Source of the DNA: Massilia aurea
Lineage (GTDB): Bacteria > Pseudomonadota > Gammaproteobacteria > Burkholderiales > Burkholderiaceae_D
Assembly: GCF_014200505.1 (NCBI RefSeq)
Contig: NZ_JACHBX010000006.1
Coordinates: forward strand, 279,985-343,984
Direction of reading: 5' to 3'
DNA: 64,000 bases
Below the pieces are notes generated by a model, which was given only the letters and a program-made list of their open reading frames with translations, was not told where the DNA came from and made no database searches. Below are positions 44,326-53,393 of the stretch, piece by piece. Made by a program: the position numbers and the translations under genes. How positions within the stretch are numbered: position 1 is the first letter of the stretch; each line of letters begins with the position of its first letter.

Positions 44326-45171
44326 GTGACAAGTGCTGAAAAAAGCTTCAATGCTAGTCGACGACAACCTTGGATATCAGAGATTTCTTATAAAAGTACA
44401 TTGGCTAGTTTCGACGAAGATTACAAGATTATGCAAGAAAAACTTCTGGAAAGCGTGGATGACCCGTTTGAGAGAAGTCTGGATCTGCGAGTAATTGCGA
44501 ATCATCGCTGGTTTGCGTTTCTATTGAAATATACTGCAGGGGTAGAGCTGCAGACTTTAGCCGAAGAGTTGTCCAGCGTTGTGTTGGCTTATGAAGAATA
44601 CTCCGATGAAGTGGAGAACATTCCACAAGCCAAATATTTTTCACCATTCCCACTGAACGATGTTATTGACGAATACGTCGATTTTTTGAACTTGCTCAGT
44701 GCATGTGTTCTCTTGCATCGGGAAGATCTGGTGCCTAGAGTTCATAATCTGATTGTGGGCACGGAATTTGATGAAAACGATGCTGTGATTGAAGAAGCGC
44801 TCAAATTCTTTTTATCAAATCGGCCAGTGTTGGATCACTGGACGTGGGAAAAGCCTTACAGACTTCTGCTCGATGCAATAGATCAAGAACATCAAGAGAT
44901 GCAGTCATTCTGCATGAAGAGGTATGTTGAAAACTGGTACTCTGAAATGAAGAAAAAAGCGCATTTTTGGGGTAAGCACGAGATGATCAGCGATGATTTC
45001 TCACCATATTCGGGCTATTGGGCAATGTGCTCGGCAGCCTTTACTTATCTCTACAAAATTGACGACAGTTCTTACAGGGACGACATTATCTATCCAAAAG
45101 ACATGGTTGATTTTGCCCGAAGTATGCCGCCAAATTCCACTTTCACTGGAGATGGCATTGCAACTTCGTAA
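44326..45171 (+). CDS. PoNi-family immunity protein, tandem copy 3
   Basis: 281 residues from a GTG at 44326 after GGAAAAGGA. It shares all blocks with copy 2: SRRQPWISEISYKSTLASFD, LLKYTAGVELQTLAEELSSV, DEYVDFLNLLSACVLLHRED, WTWEKPYRLLLDAIDQEHQE, SEMKKKAHFWGKHEMISDDF, YSGYWAMCSAAFTYLYKIDD and YPKDMVDFARSMP. The spacing to neighbours is 84-99 bp on each side, so the genes may be separately translated from one transcript. The differences cluster between residues 110 and 160, as expected if specificity toward different toxins varies. Confidence 0.8.
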   Translation: MTSAEKSFNASRRQPWISEISYKSTLASFDEDYKIMQEKLLESVDDPFERSLDLRVIANHRWFAFLLKYTAGVELQTLAEELSSVVLAYEEYSDEVENIPQAKYFSPFPLNDVIDEYVDFLNLLSACVLLHREDLVPRVHNLIVGTEFDENDAVIEEALKFFLSNRPVLDHWTWEKPYRLLLDAIDQEHQEMQSFCMKRYVENWYSEMKKKAHFWGKHEMISDDFSPYSGYWAMCSAAFTYLYKIDDSSYRDDIIYPKDMVDFARSMPPNSTFTGDGIATS

Positions 45172-45255
45172 GGTTTGGTTGGACATGCAATCTTCCAGAG
45201 GTGGAGTTTGGTTTGGCCAGGCTAAGTCTAGTTCAAGGGCGAAAGGATAAACCAG

Positions 45256-46083
45256 GTGATTTTCACTAAGAGCTTCATTGGTCAGCCGCGTCAGCAGTAT
45301 GTTAATCAAACTTCCTGTGAAAATACGCTGAAAAGGTTGGGCGACGATAACCATCTGCTGTCGCAAAAAATGAAACATCACGCAAATGATGCAGCTGCGG
45401 TTAGCGCGTTTTCAGGCGCTGTGGCGTCGAATATTTGGTTTGCTTTCCAATTAAAATTTACTGCCGGTGCAGAGCTTATATCCCTGGCCGCAGAATTGTC
45501 AGAAGTAGTTTACGCTTACGAACGATATGTTGAAGAAATTGAAAAGCTATCTGATGAAGCATATTTCGCACCGTTTCCAATGGAGGAAATAGTTGATGAA
45601 TATGTTGATTACTTAAACTTGATCTGCTTCTCGATCTTGCTTCATAGACAAGATCTTCTGCCTAGAATATATGGACTGATCAAAGATACAGATTATGATG
45701 GAGACGACAGGGTTGTCGAAGAACTGCTGAAATTCTTTCTTCGCGATCGACCTGAAGCGGATCGCTGTCGTTGGGAGGTTCCTTACAGACTGCTTCTGGA
45801 TTGTCTTGATCATCCAGATGCGAATGGGCGCGCAGTAGGTATGAGAAAATATGTTAAAAGTTGGTATCATGGCATGACGCGAAAAGCATACTTTTGCGGC
45901 AAGCACGAGCAAATTAACGACACGTTTTCTCCGTACTCTGGATATTGGGCCACGTGCGCGGCAGCCTTCACCTATCTCTACAATATTGACGATGCGTTAT
46001 ACAGAGAAGAACTTGTATATCCAAAAGATCTGGTAGACTTTGCGCGAAGCATGCCGGGTGGTCTTGTTATTGCCCAAGATTGA
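45256..46083 (+). CDS. PoNi-family immunity protein, tandem copy 4
   Basis: 275 residues from a GTG at 45256. Blocks: RQQYVNQTSCENTLKRLGDD, QLKFTAGAELISLAAELSEV, DEYVDYLNLICFSILLHRQD, WEVPYRLLLDCLDHPDANG, WYHGMTRKAYFCGKHEQIND, YSGYWATCAAAFTYLYNIDD and YPKDLVDFARSMPGG. Closest to copy 3. All three tandem copies use GTG starts. The last gene of the PoNi array; an unrelated membrane protein follows after 92 bp. Confidence 0.8.
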   Translation: MIFTKSFIGQPRQQYVNQTSCENTLKRLGDDNHLLSQKMKHHANDAAAVSAFSGAVASNIWFAFQLKFTAGAELISLAAELSEVVYAYERYVEEIEKLSDEAYFAPFPMEEIVDEYVDYLNLICFSILLHRQDLLPRIYGLIKDTDYDGDDRVVEELLKFFLRDRPEADRCRWEVPYRLLLDCLDHPDANGRAVGMRKYVKSWYHGMTRKAYFCGKHEQINDTFSPYSGYWATCAAAFTYLYNIDDALYREELVYPKDLVDFARSMPGGLVIAQD

Positions 46084-46175
46084 TCATTATCTAAAAAATA
46101 AAAAATGCTCTTTGGATAAAAAAGATTGTTCAATGATCGTGGCGCTGCGTTATAAAAGCAATCTCTGGAGCGATT

Positions 46176-46871
46176 TTGAAACAGACTGCATATGAAGTAG
46201 TCGAGGGAATCGTGGAGGATCTGGAGGTCTTCGACGCTGATGTGAACTATTTACGGGTGAAACAAGAATCGCATACCGAAAGCATGGTTTCAGCTCTGCA
46301 AGTCGTCATGGCATCTTCTGAAGATGAAGATAGTGCGAAGGCCGCGAGTAACGCAGGCGATCCGGTAGAGGCATTTTCGATGCGCATAGGGGGGCTTGCA
46401 GTCCAAGGCAGTTTTTTTTGGAAGACAACATTTAAAAATGGTGATTCCATCAAAGTGATTGGCTTGAAAGGCAATGGTGTTTTCAATGCGATTGCAGTGG
46501 CACTTCCGGAAAAACGAATTGTTTGGATGCAGCCTCACTGCGAGAGAGGTGTTTCAGCGCAGAGACGCTATATTCTGAGAAATTCAATCATCTTCGTTAT
46601 CGTAATATTTTTAATTTCAACCTTTCTGTTTACGGAACCGACGATGCAACTCTGGTTCTATATGCTGGGGGCTTCCTTGTCGAGCGCGATAATATTAATC
46701 GCGACGGTTGGAATGAGTTGGGGGGATTTCATGACCTTTGCACATCGCATGACTAGAGTAGCATCTGCGCTTGAAATCGATTTTCCGGAAAATGTTGACC
46801 TTTCAAAATCGACGAAAGCCAGAATCAACGACGGATTGCCTGAGTTGCCCATGGGCGTTTATTACTATTGA
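46176..46871 (+). CDS. Two-helix membrane protein (putative T6SS effector-associated family)
   Basis: 231 residues. A soluble N-terminal part (~1-130) with YEVVEGIVEDLEVFDADVNY and FWKTTFKNGDSIKVIGLKGN, which looks like a small beta-barrel. Two adjacent transmembrane helices follow (about 137-153, IIFVIVIFLISTFLF, and 158-180), then a cytoplasmic C-terminus ending PELPMGVYYY. Proteins of this plan are often annotated as putative T6SS effectors beside vgrG genes, but a two-helix inner-membrane protein could as well be immunity against a pore-forming toxin. The role stays open. Confidence 0.55.
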   Translation: MKQTAYEVVEGIVEDLEVFDADVNYLRVKQESHTESMVSALQVVMASSEDEDSAKAASNAGDPVEAFSMRIGGLAVQGSFFWKTTFKNGDSIKVIGLKGNGVFNAIAVALPEKRIVWMQPHCERGVSAQRRYILRNSIIFVIVIFLISTFLFTEPTMQLWFYMLGASLSSAIILIATVGMSWGDFMTFAHRMTRVASALEIDFPENVDLSKSTKARINDGLPELPMGVYYY

Positions 46872-46992
46872 AGATCGGGTAGTATTTGGCAGCCCCTGGC
46901 TTCCCGCAGCGCAGTAATGTTGGGTAACGACGTGCAACGTTACGGCGCTCGATAAATGCTGGCTAGTCCCGCAACAAATAAGGCTTTAAGCG

Positions 46993-47508
46993 ATGATGAA
47001 AACCAAGCAATATACTCAGTCGATCCTGTGTGGACTGGCCTTAACGGGCGTGAGCGTTTGCCAAGCTGCCGGCACCTACAAAACCTTCACAGATGAAATC
47101 AACTGCGGCAAGGCCAAACTGTCCATACAGTCAACATGCGCCAGAGGCGACGACGATATGTCGCTGAATGTCTGCAAGCCGCAGAAAATGACAATGTCTA
47201 GTGCTGGCGCCGTACGCAGCGCGGCCTTGCCTGAGTTGAACCAAGGTGACATCAAGTCGATAAAAGAAGAAGAAGGTTCAGTTAGCGAATTGTACGTCAT
47301 CAGAATGGGTTGCGCGCAGGTAGCGAATGCCAACTACGCGATTCTGTATTACTCCGTCGGCGGTGGCACTGCGCCGTATTCCGAATTTTGGACTGCATAC
47401 GATGAGAGCGGAAAGTTATTGGATTCTAAAAACTTTCCACTGCATGGAAATGCATTGGAAAAAATGTATAAGAAAATGAAAAAAGTAAATTCGATCATGC
47501 CGGAGTAA
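46993..47508 (+). CDS. Secreted protein, unknown function
   Basis: 171 residues with a signal peptide (KTKQYTQSILCGLALTGVSV, cleaved after QAA). Four Cys in the mature part (INCGKAKL, STCARGDDD, NVCKPQKM, MGCAQVANA) suggest two disulfides. Middle motif ALPELNQGDIKSIKEEEGSV and late YAILYYSVGGGTAPYSEFWT. Not recognised as a named family. Same strand as the PoNi array, separated by ~120 bp from the membrane protein. Probably a periplasmic immunity candidate by context. Confidence 0.5.
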   Translation: MMKTKQYTQSILCGLALTGVSVCQAAGTYKTFTDEINCGKAKLSIQSTCARGDDDMSLNVCKPQKMTMSSAGAVRSAALPELNQGDIKSIKEEEGSVSELYVIRMGCAQVANANYAILYYSVGGGTAPYSEFWTAYDESGKLLDSKNFPLHGNALEKMYKKMKKVNSIMPE

Positions 47509-47684
47509 AACGCAACACTGCTGTCTGTTGGATAATGCTCTTAAATGGTGATGCAACCTTTTTGAAAGAACGCCATCATGAAGGGGCTAGGAGGATTTAA
47601 TTCAAACCAGAAATCACGGCTTGCTGCGCCGTGCTGATCTGGCCGATCAACGCCGACGGTTCATAAATGTAACCTTTTTTAAAA

Positions 47685-48182
47685 ATGAATAAAATATTCT
47701 GTCTTTTGGCAAGTTTAGTATGCGCAAGTTGCTACGCTCAAGCTGACAAGAAAGCCGAGCAGTTTCAAAAGGTTTTTGACGTTATCAGTTCTGAGACAGT
47801 GTTTTCCACGCCATCCTCGGGCGTCTTGCGGCAGTTGCAGGGCATGTGCATGCCGAGTACCGACACCGGTAATGACCTGCTGAAAAAGGGCAATGTCGCA
47901 TGTAATAAAAGTGTTGGCGTGGTCAAATTTTCAATGGCAAACACAGGCGCCGATCCAGTCACCATGATACAGAGCAGTTTTATGGGCGTCGATAAATGTC
48001 AGTACATGATTAGCATCCTGACTAGGCACTATGGCAAGCCCGAATTCAAACAAGGCATCTGCGAAATGCAATGGAAGGTAAAAGCGAAACGCGGCGGCCC
48101 GCTGCGTTATGCCGATATTGAAGCTGATCACAAGACCAACATGGTTTATTTCGACCTGTACGAAGAGCAGGGTGCTCCCTGA
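47685..48182 (+). CDS. Secreted protein, unknown function
   Basis: 165 residues. Signal peptide MNKIFCLLASLVCASCYAQA; CASC could alternatively act as a lipobox. The mature part contains GVLRQLQGMCMPSTDTGN, NVACNKSVGVV, SSFMGVDKCQYMISIL and GICEMQWKVKAKRG, with several Cys. No family recognised. The 176 bp before it show no gene. Likely periplasmic; immunity role is only suggested by location between other small exported proteins in a T6SS island. Confidence 0.48.
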   Translation: MNKIFCLLASLVCASCYAQADKKAEQFQKVFDVISSETVFSTPSSGVLRQLQGMCMPSTDTGNDLLKKGNVACNKSVGVVKFSMANTGADPVTMIQSSFMGVDKCQYMISILTRHYGKPEFKQGICEMQWKVKAKRGGPLRYADIEADHKTNMVYFDLYEEQGAP

Positions 48183-48331
48183 TCGCATTCAAATTGCGAC
48201 TGAAGTGATTTGTTGTGATCGGGGCGTTGAGTATCGAAGCACGCGTAGTCATGGATTAGGTCGTGAAAGCAGGGTTAACGTTCAGAAAATATAGTAAATC
48301 ACCTAATCAGTAGATGCCCTAACGATTACCG

Positions 48332-49111
48332 ATGGATCGCATTTTGATAGATATCGATAAAGTGAACCCGAAGTTTGCCAGGCCGAATACCTTTTGCGCG
48401 AACACTGCGTTTCTTCCTTTTGCATTGTCGACGTGCAGCATGTTCTTGGCGGTTGGTGCAGCACCTCATGTTGAAGTGTTCAGAAATCCGCTTTTCCTCG
48501 TATGTTTTGTTATATGCATACTATCTGTATTTCTGTTCATCATTCCTCGAATTTTTAAATGGGACTGGAAAGCGGAGTATTTCGGTGTTTCTGTGATTTA
48601 TCTGGGAAGCGTTGCATTGCTTGGTGCAATTCCTTGGGGAAGTATTCTTCTCTACAGTAAACTGCCCATAGTTTTAAGAGTAGTTGGATTTCTGTTGTAT
48701 CTTTTCATTCTAATCGGCTGGGCCTGGCGATTCGTAGTGGTTTACAGGTCAATTTCTGGCAATGCTATAAACAGGCAGCGTATCTACGTGGAATCTAATG
48801 CGCTGATCTACTACCGACAGAAGACAGATGTAAGAATTTTAGAAAAGGAAATCCGCTTTCGTCAATTTCCTAATGCGCTTTTTGTCATCATCTTTATGTT
48901 TGGCGCCGTTTTGATGATTCCCTACGCGACATATCTGAAGTCGACAGTTGGTCTGCCTTTTACCCATCTATTCCTTGCTATTGCTGCTATACCTACCGAT
49001 ATGATGGCCATAGGGTTGGTAACACGCGGTTTCATAGTGTATTACGTTTATCCTTGGATGATATTTAAAGCGTCAGGCAAGAGAGTTTTCGTGGATTTAG
49101 TTTCCAGGTAA
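48332..49111 (+). CDS. Polytopic inner-membrane protein, immunity candidate
   Basis: 259 residues with about six hydrophobic helices (for example LFLVCFVICILSVFLFIIP, VSVIYLGSVALLGAIPWGSI, VVGFLLYLFILIGWAWRFVV, FVIIFMFGAVLMIPYATYL, FTHLFLAIAAIPTDMMAIGL). A charged loop RQRIYVESNALIYYRQKTDV lies between the fourth and fifth. No transporter motif was seen. Polytopic membrane immunity proteins counter pore-forming T6SS effectors, which fits the location, but the family is not recognised. Confidence 0.5.
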   Translation: MDRILIDIDKVNPKFARPNTFCANTAFLPFALSTCSMFLAVGAAPHVEVFRNPLFLVCFVICILSVFLFIIPRIFKWDWKAEYFGVSVIYLGSVALLGAIPWGSILLYSKLPIVLRVVGFLLYLFILIGWAWRFVVVYRSISGNAINRQRIYVESNALIYYRQKTDVRILEKEIRFRQFPNALFVIIFMFGAVLMIPYATYLKSTVGLPFTHLFLAIAAIPTDMMAIGLVTRGFIVYYVYPWMIFKASGKRVFVDLVSR

Positions 49112-49169
49112 CTTCTCGCATTCTCGTGATTACATTATTGGGATGACATGACTTTGGAGCGGTGTTCAA

Positions 49170-49889
49170 ATGTCAGACCTGACTGTTGAACCCGCTCCGG
49201 TCCTCAATAAAGAAAATATGAAGATATTCTTTAATTCACTGTTTTGGATTGCTGTTTGGTTGATGATCGGTCCAACGGTGTCAGCAAGTGACCTGTTCAT
49301 TTCCGGGAGGAATGAAATCTTCGACAATCCGTTTGTCGCAACGGGATTCAATACGACCAGCAATGTTTTGACTGGATCGATTTCAGTTTCCAGAACTGCT
49401 TCAGGTGAAACGAATGAGTGCCGCATCTTGTTTTCCAGCAACACGAAAGACCAAAAAACACTGCAAGTACGCTATTTTGTTGTCGGTGCTGAGGACGGTG
49501 TCAGTAAATTCTCGGACATTGACAAGGCATCAGTCGTGCACGATGAAAAAAACATAAAAATAAAGTTAGACAGAAAGAAGCTGGAGGGTGGATGTGAGTG
49601 GATATTGTCGTTTGTTGGTGAGCCATCCGTCACGCAGCAAGGTGATAATGTTTTCTTCGTAATTCCCGAACGTACACCTGGCGCTTGGCGTAGTGTCCAT
49701 ACTATCAAATCAAAACGTGCTGCTTTTTACAAAGCTCCGGGTGGAAGTCCTGTTGAAGGGACATATCTGGTGCCCGGCGATACGATCTACGCCTACGAAG
49801 AACAATCTGACTGGTTGTACGTAAAATATCAGGGCAGGAAAAAACTGACTGTTGGATGGATGAAAAAAGCGGACACAGTCCCGTTCTAA
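49170..49889 (+). CDS. Secreted protein with a C-terminal SH3-like domain
   Basis: 239 residues from the ATG at 49170 (GGAG upstream), or 223 from the ATG at 49218, which places the signal peptide KIFFNSLFWIAVWLMIGPTV at the N-terminus. Residues ~35-150 are a beta-rich unknown region. The C-terminal ~70 residues look like a bacterial SH3 (SH3b) module: RAAFYKAPGGSPVEGTYLVP, GDTIYAYEEQSDWLYVKYQG, GWMKKADT. SH3b modules bind peptidoglycan or proteins, so the protein likely stays at the cell wall. A protective or accessory role in the T6SS island is possible; no direct evidence. Confidence 0.55.
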   Translation: MSDLTVEPAPVLNKENMKIFFNSLFWIAVWLMIGPTVSASDLFISGRNEIFDNPFVATGFNTTSNVLTGSISVSRTASGETNECRILFSSNTKDQKTLQVRYFVVGAEDGVSKFSDIDKASVVHDEKNIKIKLDRKKLEGGCEWILSFVGEPSVTQQGDNVFFVIPERTPGAWRSVHTIKSKRAAFYKAPGGSPVEGTYLVPGDTIYAYEEQSDWLYVKYQGRKKLTVGWMKKADTVPF

Positions 49890-49989
49890 CGCCATGCCAC
49901 AAATCCCGTACGATCAACAATTCAGCGTTCTTCGCTCGTTCTGACAGAGCGGAACATTCGCCAATTCAGCCTCCATTACATAAAGACTT

Positions 49990-50556
49990 ATGGTTCGTAT
50001 TTTCCATCACTCCACAGTGAGCGACTTCATCGAAATCGATGTTGCCAGCGGCAGTTGGCAGCCGTTGCCAGATGATCCCGACGACGCTTCCGTTGTCGGA
50101 TGCGCCTCGATCATGCAGCGTGCGAATGCCTCGGTGCGTGGCAGCTATACCGTTGAGAATGGTCGCAGATACTGCCTGTTCTGGACCGACAAACATGAAC
50201 TGGTGTTCATGACACCTGACAGCCACTATATTCGTCTGTTCAGGCGCGAAGCCAACGGCGCGCTGACCAATCTGGCGCCGCAACTGCACGTGCAGTTGGA
50301 ACCCGCCACCGACGGTGACGGCCGCGACATGCCGGGCATGAGCAGGTTCACTCTGCACGATCCGGAAGGCGGCAGCACGCATGAGGTGATATATGACGCG
50401 GCCGCGTATGTCCGGCAGTTCGGCATGGCCAGCATGATGAGCTTCATCCCGGACGAGGATCTGGGGGACTGGGATTTCTTTGTCGGGGCCAGGCAGGGCT
50501 TGGACGAACTGAAGGCACTTGCCCACGCAGATAGGGTCGCAGGTGAACATCGATGA
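49990..50556 (+). CDS. Cytoplasmic protein of unknown function
   Basis: 188 residues, no signal. Starts MVRIFHHSTVSDFIEIDVAS; contains VENGRRYCLFWTDKHELVFM and MASMMSFIPDEDLGDWDFFV. It is more GC-rich than the genes to its left and its stop overlaps the next start (ATGA at 50553-50556), so the two are translationally coupled. Coupling of a cytoplasmic and an exported protein recalls toxin-immunity or immunity pairs, but neither was recognised. Confidence 0.5.
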   Translation: MVRIFHHSTVSDFIEIDVASGSWQPLPDDPDDASVVGCASIMQRANASVRGSYTVENGRRYCLFWTDKHELVFMTPDSHYIRLFRREANGALTNLAPQLHVQLEPATDGDGRDMPGMSRFTLHDPEGGSTHEVIYDAAAYVRQFGMASMMSFIPDEDLGDWDFFVGARQGLDELKALAHADRVAGEHR

Positions 50557-51494
50557 ATCGATACAGGTTCGCGTTCGCGTTGCTGACGATATTGTGGTGG
50601 CAGCACCATGCGCTGGCACGCGACAGTGTCAGCGTCGATCAATTCCTCAGGCAGCAAGGTTGGCAACGCCACGACACCCATTCGCTGCCCAGGTCGCCGG
50701 TGGCCGACGTCATCCCCCTCATGTTCTACAACAAAGGCAATACCGTCCCGAGCTGTGGCCTGCTCACGTTGACCCAAAGCGGCAAGGCACCGGTATTCAT
50801 CGAACTGGTTGGTTCTGAGCCAGGCGTCGGCTTTCCACAATGCCTCAACATCGCCGCGATGAACGTCTTCAGGCTTCAGAACAAGGACTATGTCGCGATC
50901 GACTACCTGTCGCGCGAAACGCGTGAGGATGTCGATCGGCGCTTCCATTACCTCGTGCGTCGGGCCACAGGAGAATTCGTCACGGACAAGGTGCTCACTG
51001 ATGCAGCGCCGGTCATACCGGTTCGTGAAAAAGGGACAGCGCCACGACCAGCGCACGCGATGGACGGGCGCCGGTTTGCACGCATCACGCAGCTGGGCAT
51101 GTCGCAACCGGCATGGCGGCTTCTTGAGCGCGATTTCATCTCGGATGACAGCTCATCGTTTGCCACGTTCCAGGACAGGAAGGGACAACGGTGCCAATTC
51201 CTGACGGAAGCGGGTGGGGCGCCTCTGATCACACCGTCGACTGTATTCGCGCCAGGCGCAAGGTGCGACAGCATACTGGCGTCGAGCCGTTATGCGACAA
51301 GCGGAAAAGTGTACTACCTGGCGATGTTCGAAATAAAGGACCGTCGACAGCGCGTCGCGGTGACGTCGGTCTCGCCCGATGGCGTCATCGCAGCAGAGAC
51401 GCGACTGGCCGATTTTATCAACGGCAACGGTGCGACGAGCAGCATCAACACTGCGAAGGCGTCACTGGTGAACGCCTTGCAACAAGCGCGATAA
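50553..51494 (+). CDS. Secreted protein of unknown function coupled to the preceding gene
   Basis: 313 residues with signal peptide YRFAFALLTILWWQHHALAR. Mature motifs: VDQFLRQQGWQRHDTHSLPR, MFYNKGNTVPSCGLLTLTQS, DYVAIDYLSRETREDVDRRF and SGKVYYLAMFEIKDRRQRVA. Four Cys in the mature part. Not recognised. The gene ends 28 bp before the tssA stop on the opposite strand, so it closes the second accessory island. Confidence 0.5.
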   Translation: MNRYRFAFALLTILWWQHHALARDSVSVDQFLRQQGWQRHDTHSLPRSPVADVIPLMFYNKGNTVPSCGLLTLTQSGKAPVFIELVGSEPGVGFPQCLNIAAMNVFRLQNKDYVAIDYLSRETREDVDRRFHYLVRRATGEFVTDKVLTDAAPVIPVREKGTAPRPAHAMDGRRFARITQLGMSQPAWRLLERDFISDDSSSFATFQDRKGQRCQFLTEAGGAPLITPSTVFAPGARCDSILASSRYATSGKVYYLAMFEIKDRRQRVAVTSVSPDGVIAAETRLADFINGNGATSSINTAKASLVNALQQAR

Positions 51495-51522
51495 CAGGGA
51501 TGGCAGTGGCCGCGCTGCCGAT

Positions 51523-52587
51523 TCAATCGTTACGCGGCTGCACCCCCAGCAATTCCTCGATATGCGCCATGGTCGCGCTATCCTTGACCACCGACTTGAG
51601 CCAGTCATGCAGATTCTGCTCGCCCGCATCGGCAGCCTTGTCCGCGTAGTACGACACGGGGCTGTGTGGCTCCGTGTGCCGGAAGAACTGCGCCACCGCG
51701 CGTAGTTGCGCCAGCGCCTGCGCGCGGGTCTGGACCGGCCCGGGCGGACCAGCCGGCGCCACTGGCGTGGCCATGCCACCCGCTTGGGCCACAGCGCCAA
51801 CGGGCGCATCCGCCAACGCCGCAGCATCGGCGTCGCCCGGCACCGATGCAGCAGCACCGCCAGCTGCAGGCATCATCCGCTGCAGATCGACCACCGCATT
51901 GCGCGCCGCCGAGAAACCCGGGCTATCCGGACCCAGCCGCTCGTCGGCGACGGCTTCCAGCTCCGTCAACGCATCCAGGCACAACTGACTATCCGCGGCA
52001 AACGCCGCGACGAACGCCGCCGAGTTGTTGCGCCGCGCCGCTTCCAGGTCGGCCAGCTTGGGTCCGGTCACCGCGCCGCCATTGCTGGCCGCCGCTGCCG
52101 CCTTGCGCGCGGTTTCGAAGTCGATCGTCGAATAACTGCCTTGCCGGCCATCGGTCACCGGTACCTCGCGCAGGAGTGTTGGCATACGTGCGAGGATCCA
52201 GCTCAGGTTGCCGATGCGCTGGTCATGGTCATCGCCATCCGACTCTGGATACAGGCCCACGTCCCAGTAGTCCTGGCACAGGCCGGCCAGCGTGCGCAGT
52301 GCTTCACCCAGGCCACGCAAGCCGTCGGTCTTGACGGCCGCCTCGGCCAGCCACACCGCCAGGCGCAAGTCCTTGCTCGTGTCCTTCAGCAGGGTGGCGC
52401 AGCGGCGCACGACGAATGGCCAGTCGGCTTCTTTCAGGTCGGTGATCCATTCGCCCTGGGCGAGCGACGGGTCGTCGAAGCGGCGCGCCTGCGAGATGGC
52501 GTCGAGCTCCGGCGAAAACGACAGGTCTTCGCCACTGGGCGATTCGGGGCTGATCGGTTCGAGTAGTTGTTCTGCTGTAAACGTCAT
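51523..52587 (-). CDS. tssA: T6SS protein TssA (ImpA family)
   Basis: 354 residues. The ImpA N-terminal domain occupies ~8-125: ISPESPSGEDLSFSPELDAI, DLRLAVWLAEAAVKTDGLRG, YWDVGLYPESDGDDHDQRIG. An Ala/Pro-rich linker (~250-285) precedes the C-terminal module with RAQALAQLRAVAQFFRHTEP and HSPVSYYADKAADAGEQNLH, the conserved end of short TssA proteins. TssA primes baseplate formation and tube/sheath polymerisation. Last gene of a seven-gene minus-strand operon, 15 bp after the OmpA-type gene. Confidence 0.93.
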   Translation of the reverse strand: MTFTAEQLLEPISPESPSGEDLSFSPELDAISQARRFDDPSLAQGEWITDLKEADWPFVVRRCATLLKDTSKDLRLAVWLAEAAVKTDGLRGLGEALRTLAGLCQDYWDVGLYPESDGDDHDQRIGNLSWILARMPTLLREVPVTDGRQGSYSTIDFETARKAAAAASNGGAVTGPKLADLEAARRNNSAAFVAAFAADSQLCLDALTELEAVADERLGPDSPGFSAARNAVVDLQRMMPAAGGAAASVPGDADAAALADAPVGAVAQAGGMATPVAPAGPPGPVQTRAQALAQLRAVAQFFRHTEPHSPVSYYADKAADAGEQNLHDWLKSVVKDSATMAHIEELLGVQPRND

Positions 52588-52602
52588 GGATGACCCTGTA
52601 AA

Positions 52603-53391
52603 TTATTGCGCGATACGGAATTCGATGCGGCGGTTGCGTGCGCGTCCATCGGGCGTCGCGTTGTTGGCCACTGGCCGGTCCGAGCCCTGGCCCAGCGTCG
52701 TGAACATATCGGCGGCCATCCCCTTGCCGGTGAAGTAAGTCTTGACCGCGTCGGCGCGCGCCTGGCTCAGGCTCTGGTTCGCCGCTTTCAGGCCCTGGTT
52801 GTCGGTGTGGCCGATGATCTCGATCTTGCGGCCCTGCAGCTTCTGGATGGCGACGGCCATCTGGTCCAGGATCGCCTGGCCGGCCGGCGTCAAGGTGGCC
52901 TTGCCGCTGTCAAATTCGACGATGCGGTTGGCGAGCGCGCCGTCGAGGATATTCTGTTCGGCTGCGGCCACGCGCAGCCCGTTGTTGACGACGTAGGTCG
53001 GGTTCAGGCTGGTGGCGAAGTCGCTCGCGATGCGCTGGCGCTGCGCCTCGTTGGCCACTTCGCCGCGCACGCTCACCGTGCTGCCGTCGATCTTGAGCTG
53101 GCCGCGCGTGATCTGCTTGAGCTGCGGCGTGATCAGCTTCTGCACGTAGTTGTTCCAGTTGGCCGGCTGCGCCACCTGGCCCACGGCGATCTGGTCGACG
53201 ACCTTGTCGGCGCCATACACTTCATACAGGCGCGCCAGCACGGCGGCCTTGGTCGATTCGTCCGGCACGGTGCCGCTGGCCAGCACCTGGCCGGGCTGCG
53301 GTGTGACGCCGGCGGGCACCGCCGTCTGGGCCGAAGCCGGGTTCAGGAGGGCGGCGCCAAGGATTAACAGGAGGGTCGGTACAACACGCAT
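52603..53391 (-). CDS. BON/OmpA-domain outer-envelope protein, probable T6SS anchor
   Basis: 262 residues. Signal peptide MRVVPTLLLILGAALLNPAS, cleaved near SAQ. The middle (~90-145) resembles a BON-type fold (GQLKIDGSTVSVRGEVANEA). The C-terminal OmpA domain (~150-262) has VEFDSGKATLTPAGQAILDQ, IEIIGHTDNQG, NQSLSQARADAVKTYFTGKG and GRARNRRIEFRI, the peptidoglycan-binding residues. Since TssL here lacks such a domain, this protein is a good candidate for fixing the membrane complex to the cell wall (TagL-like role). It sits between tagF and tssA in the same operon. Confidence 0.85.
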   Translation of the reverse strand: MRVVPTLLLILGAALLNPASAQTAVPAGVTPQPGQVLASGTVPDESTKAAVLARLYEVYGADKVVDQIAVGQVAQPANWNNYVQKLITPQLKQITRGQLKIDGSTVSVRGEVANEAQRQRIASDFATSLNPTYVVNNGLRVAAAEQNILDGALANRIVEFDSGKATLTPAGQAILDQMAVAIQKLQGRKIEIIGHTDNQGLKAANQSLSQARADAVKTYFTGKGMAADMFTTLGQGSDRPVANNATPDGRARNRRIEFRIAQ

Positions 53392-53393
53392 GA

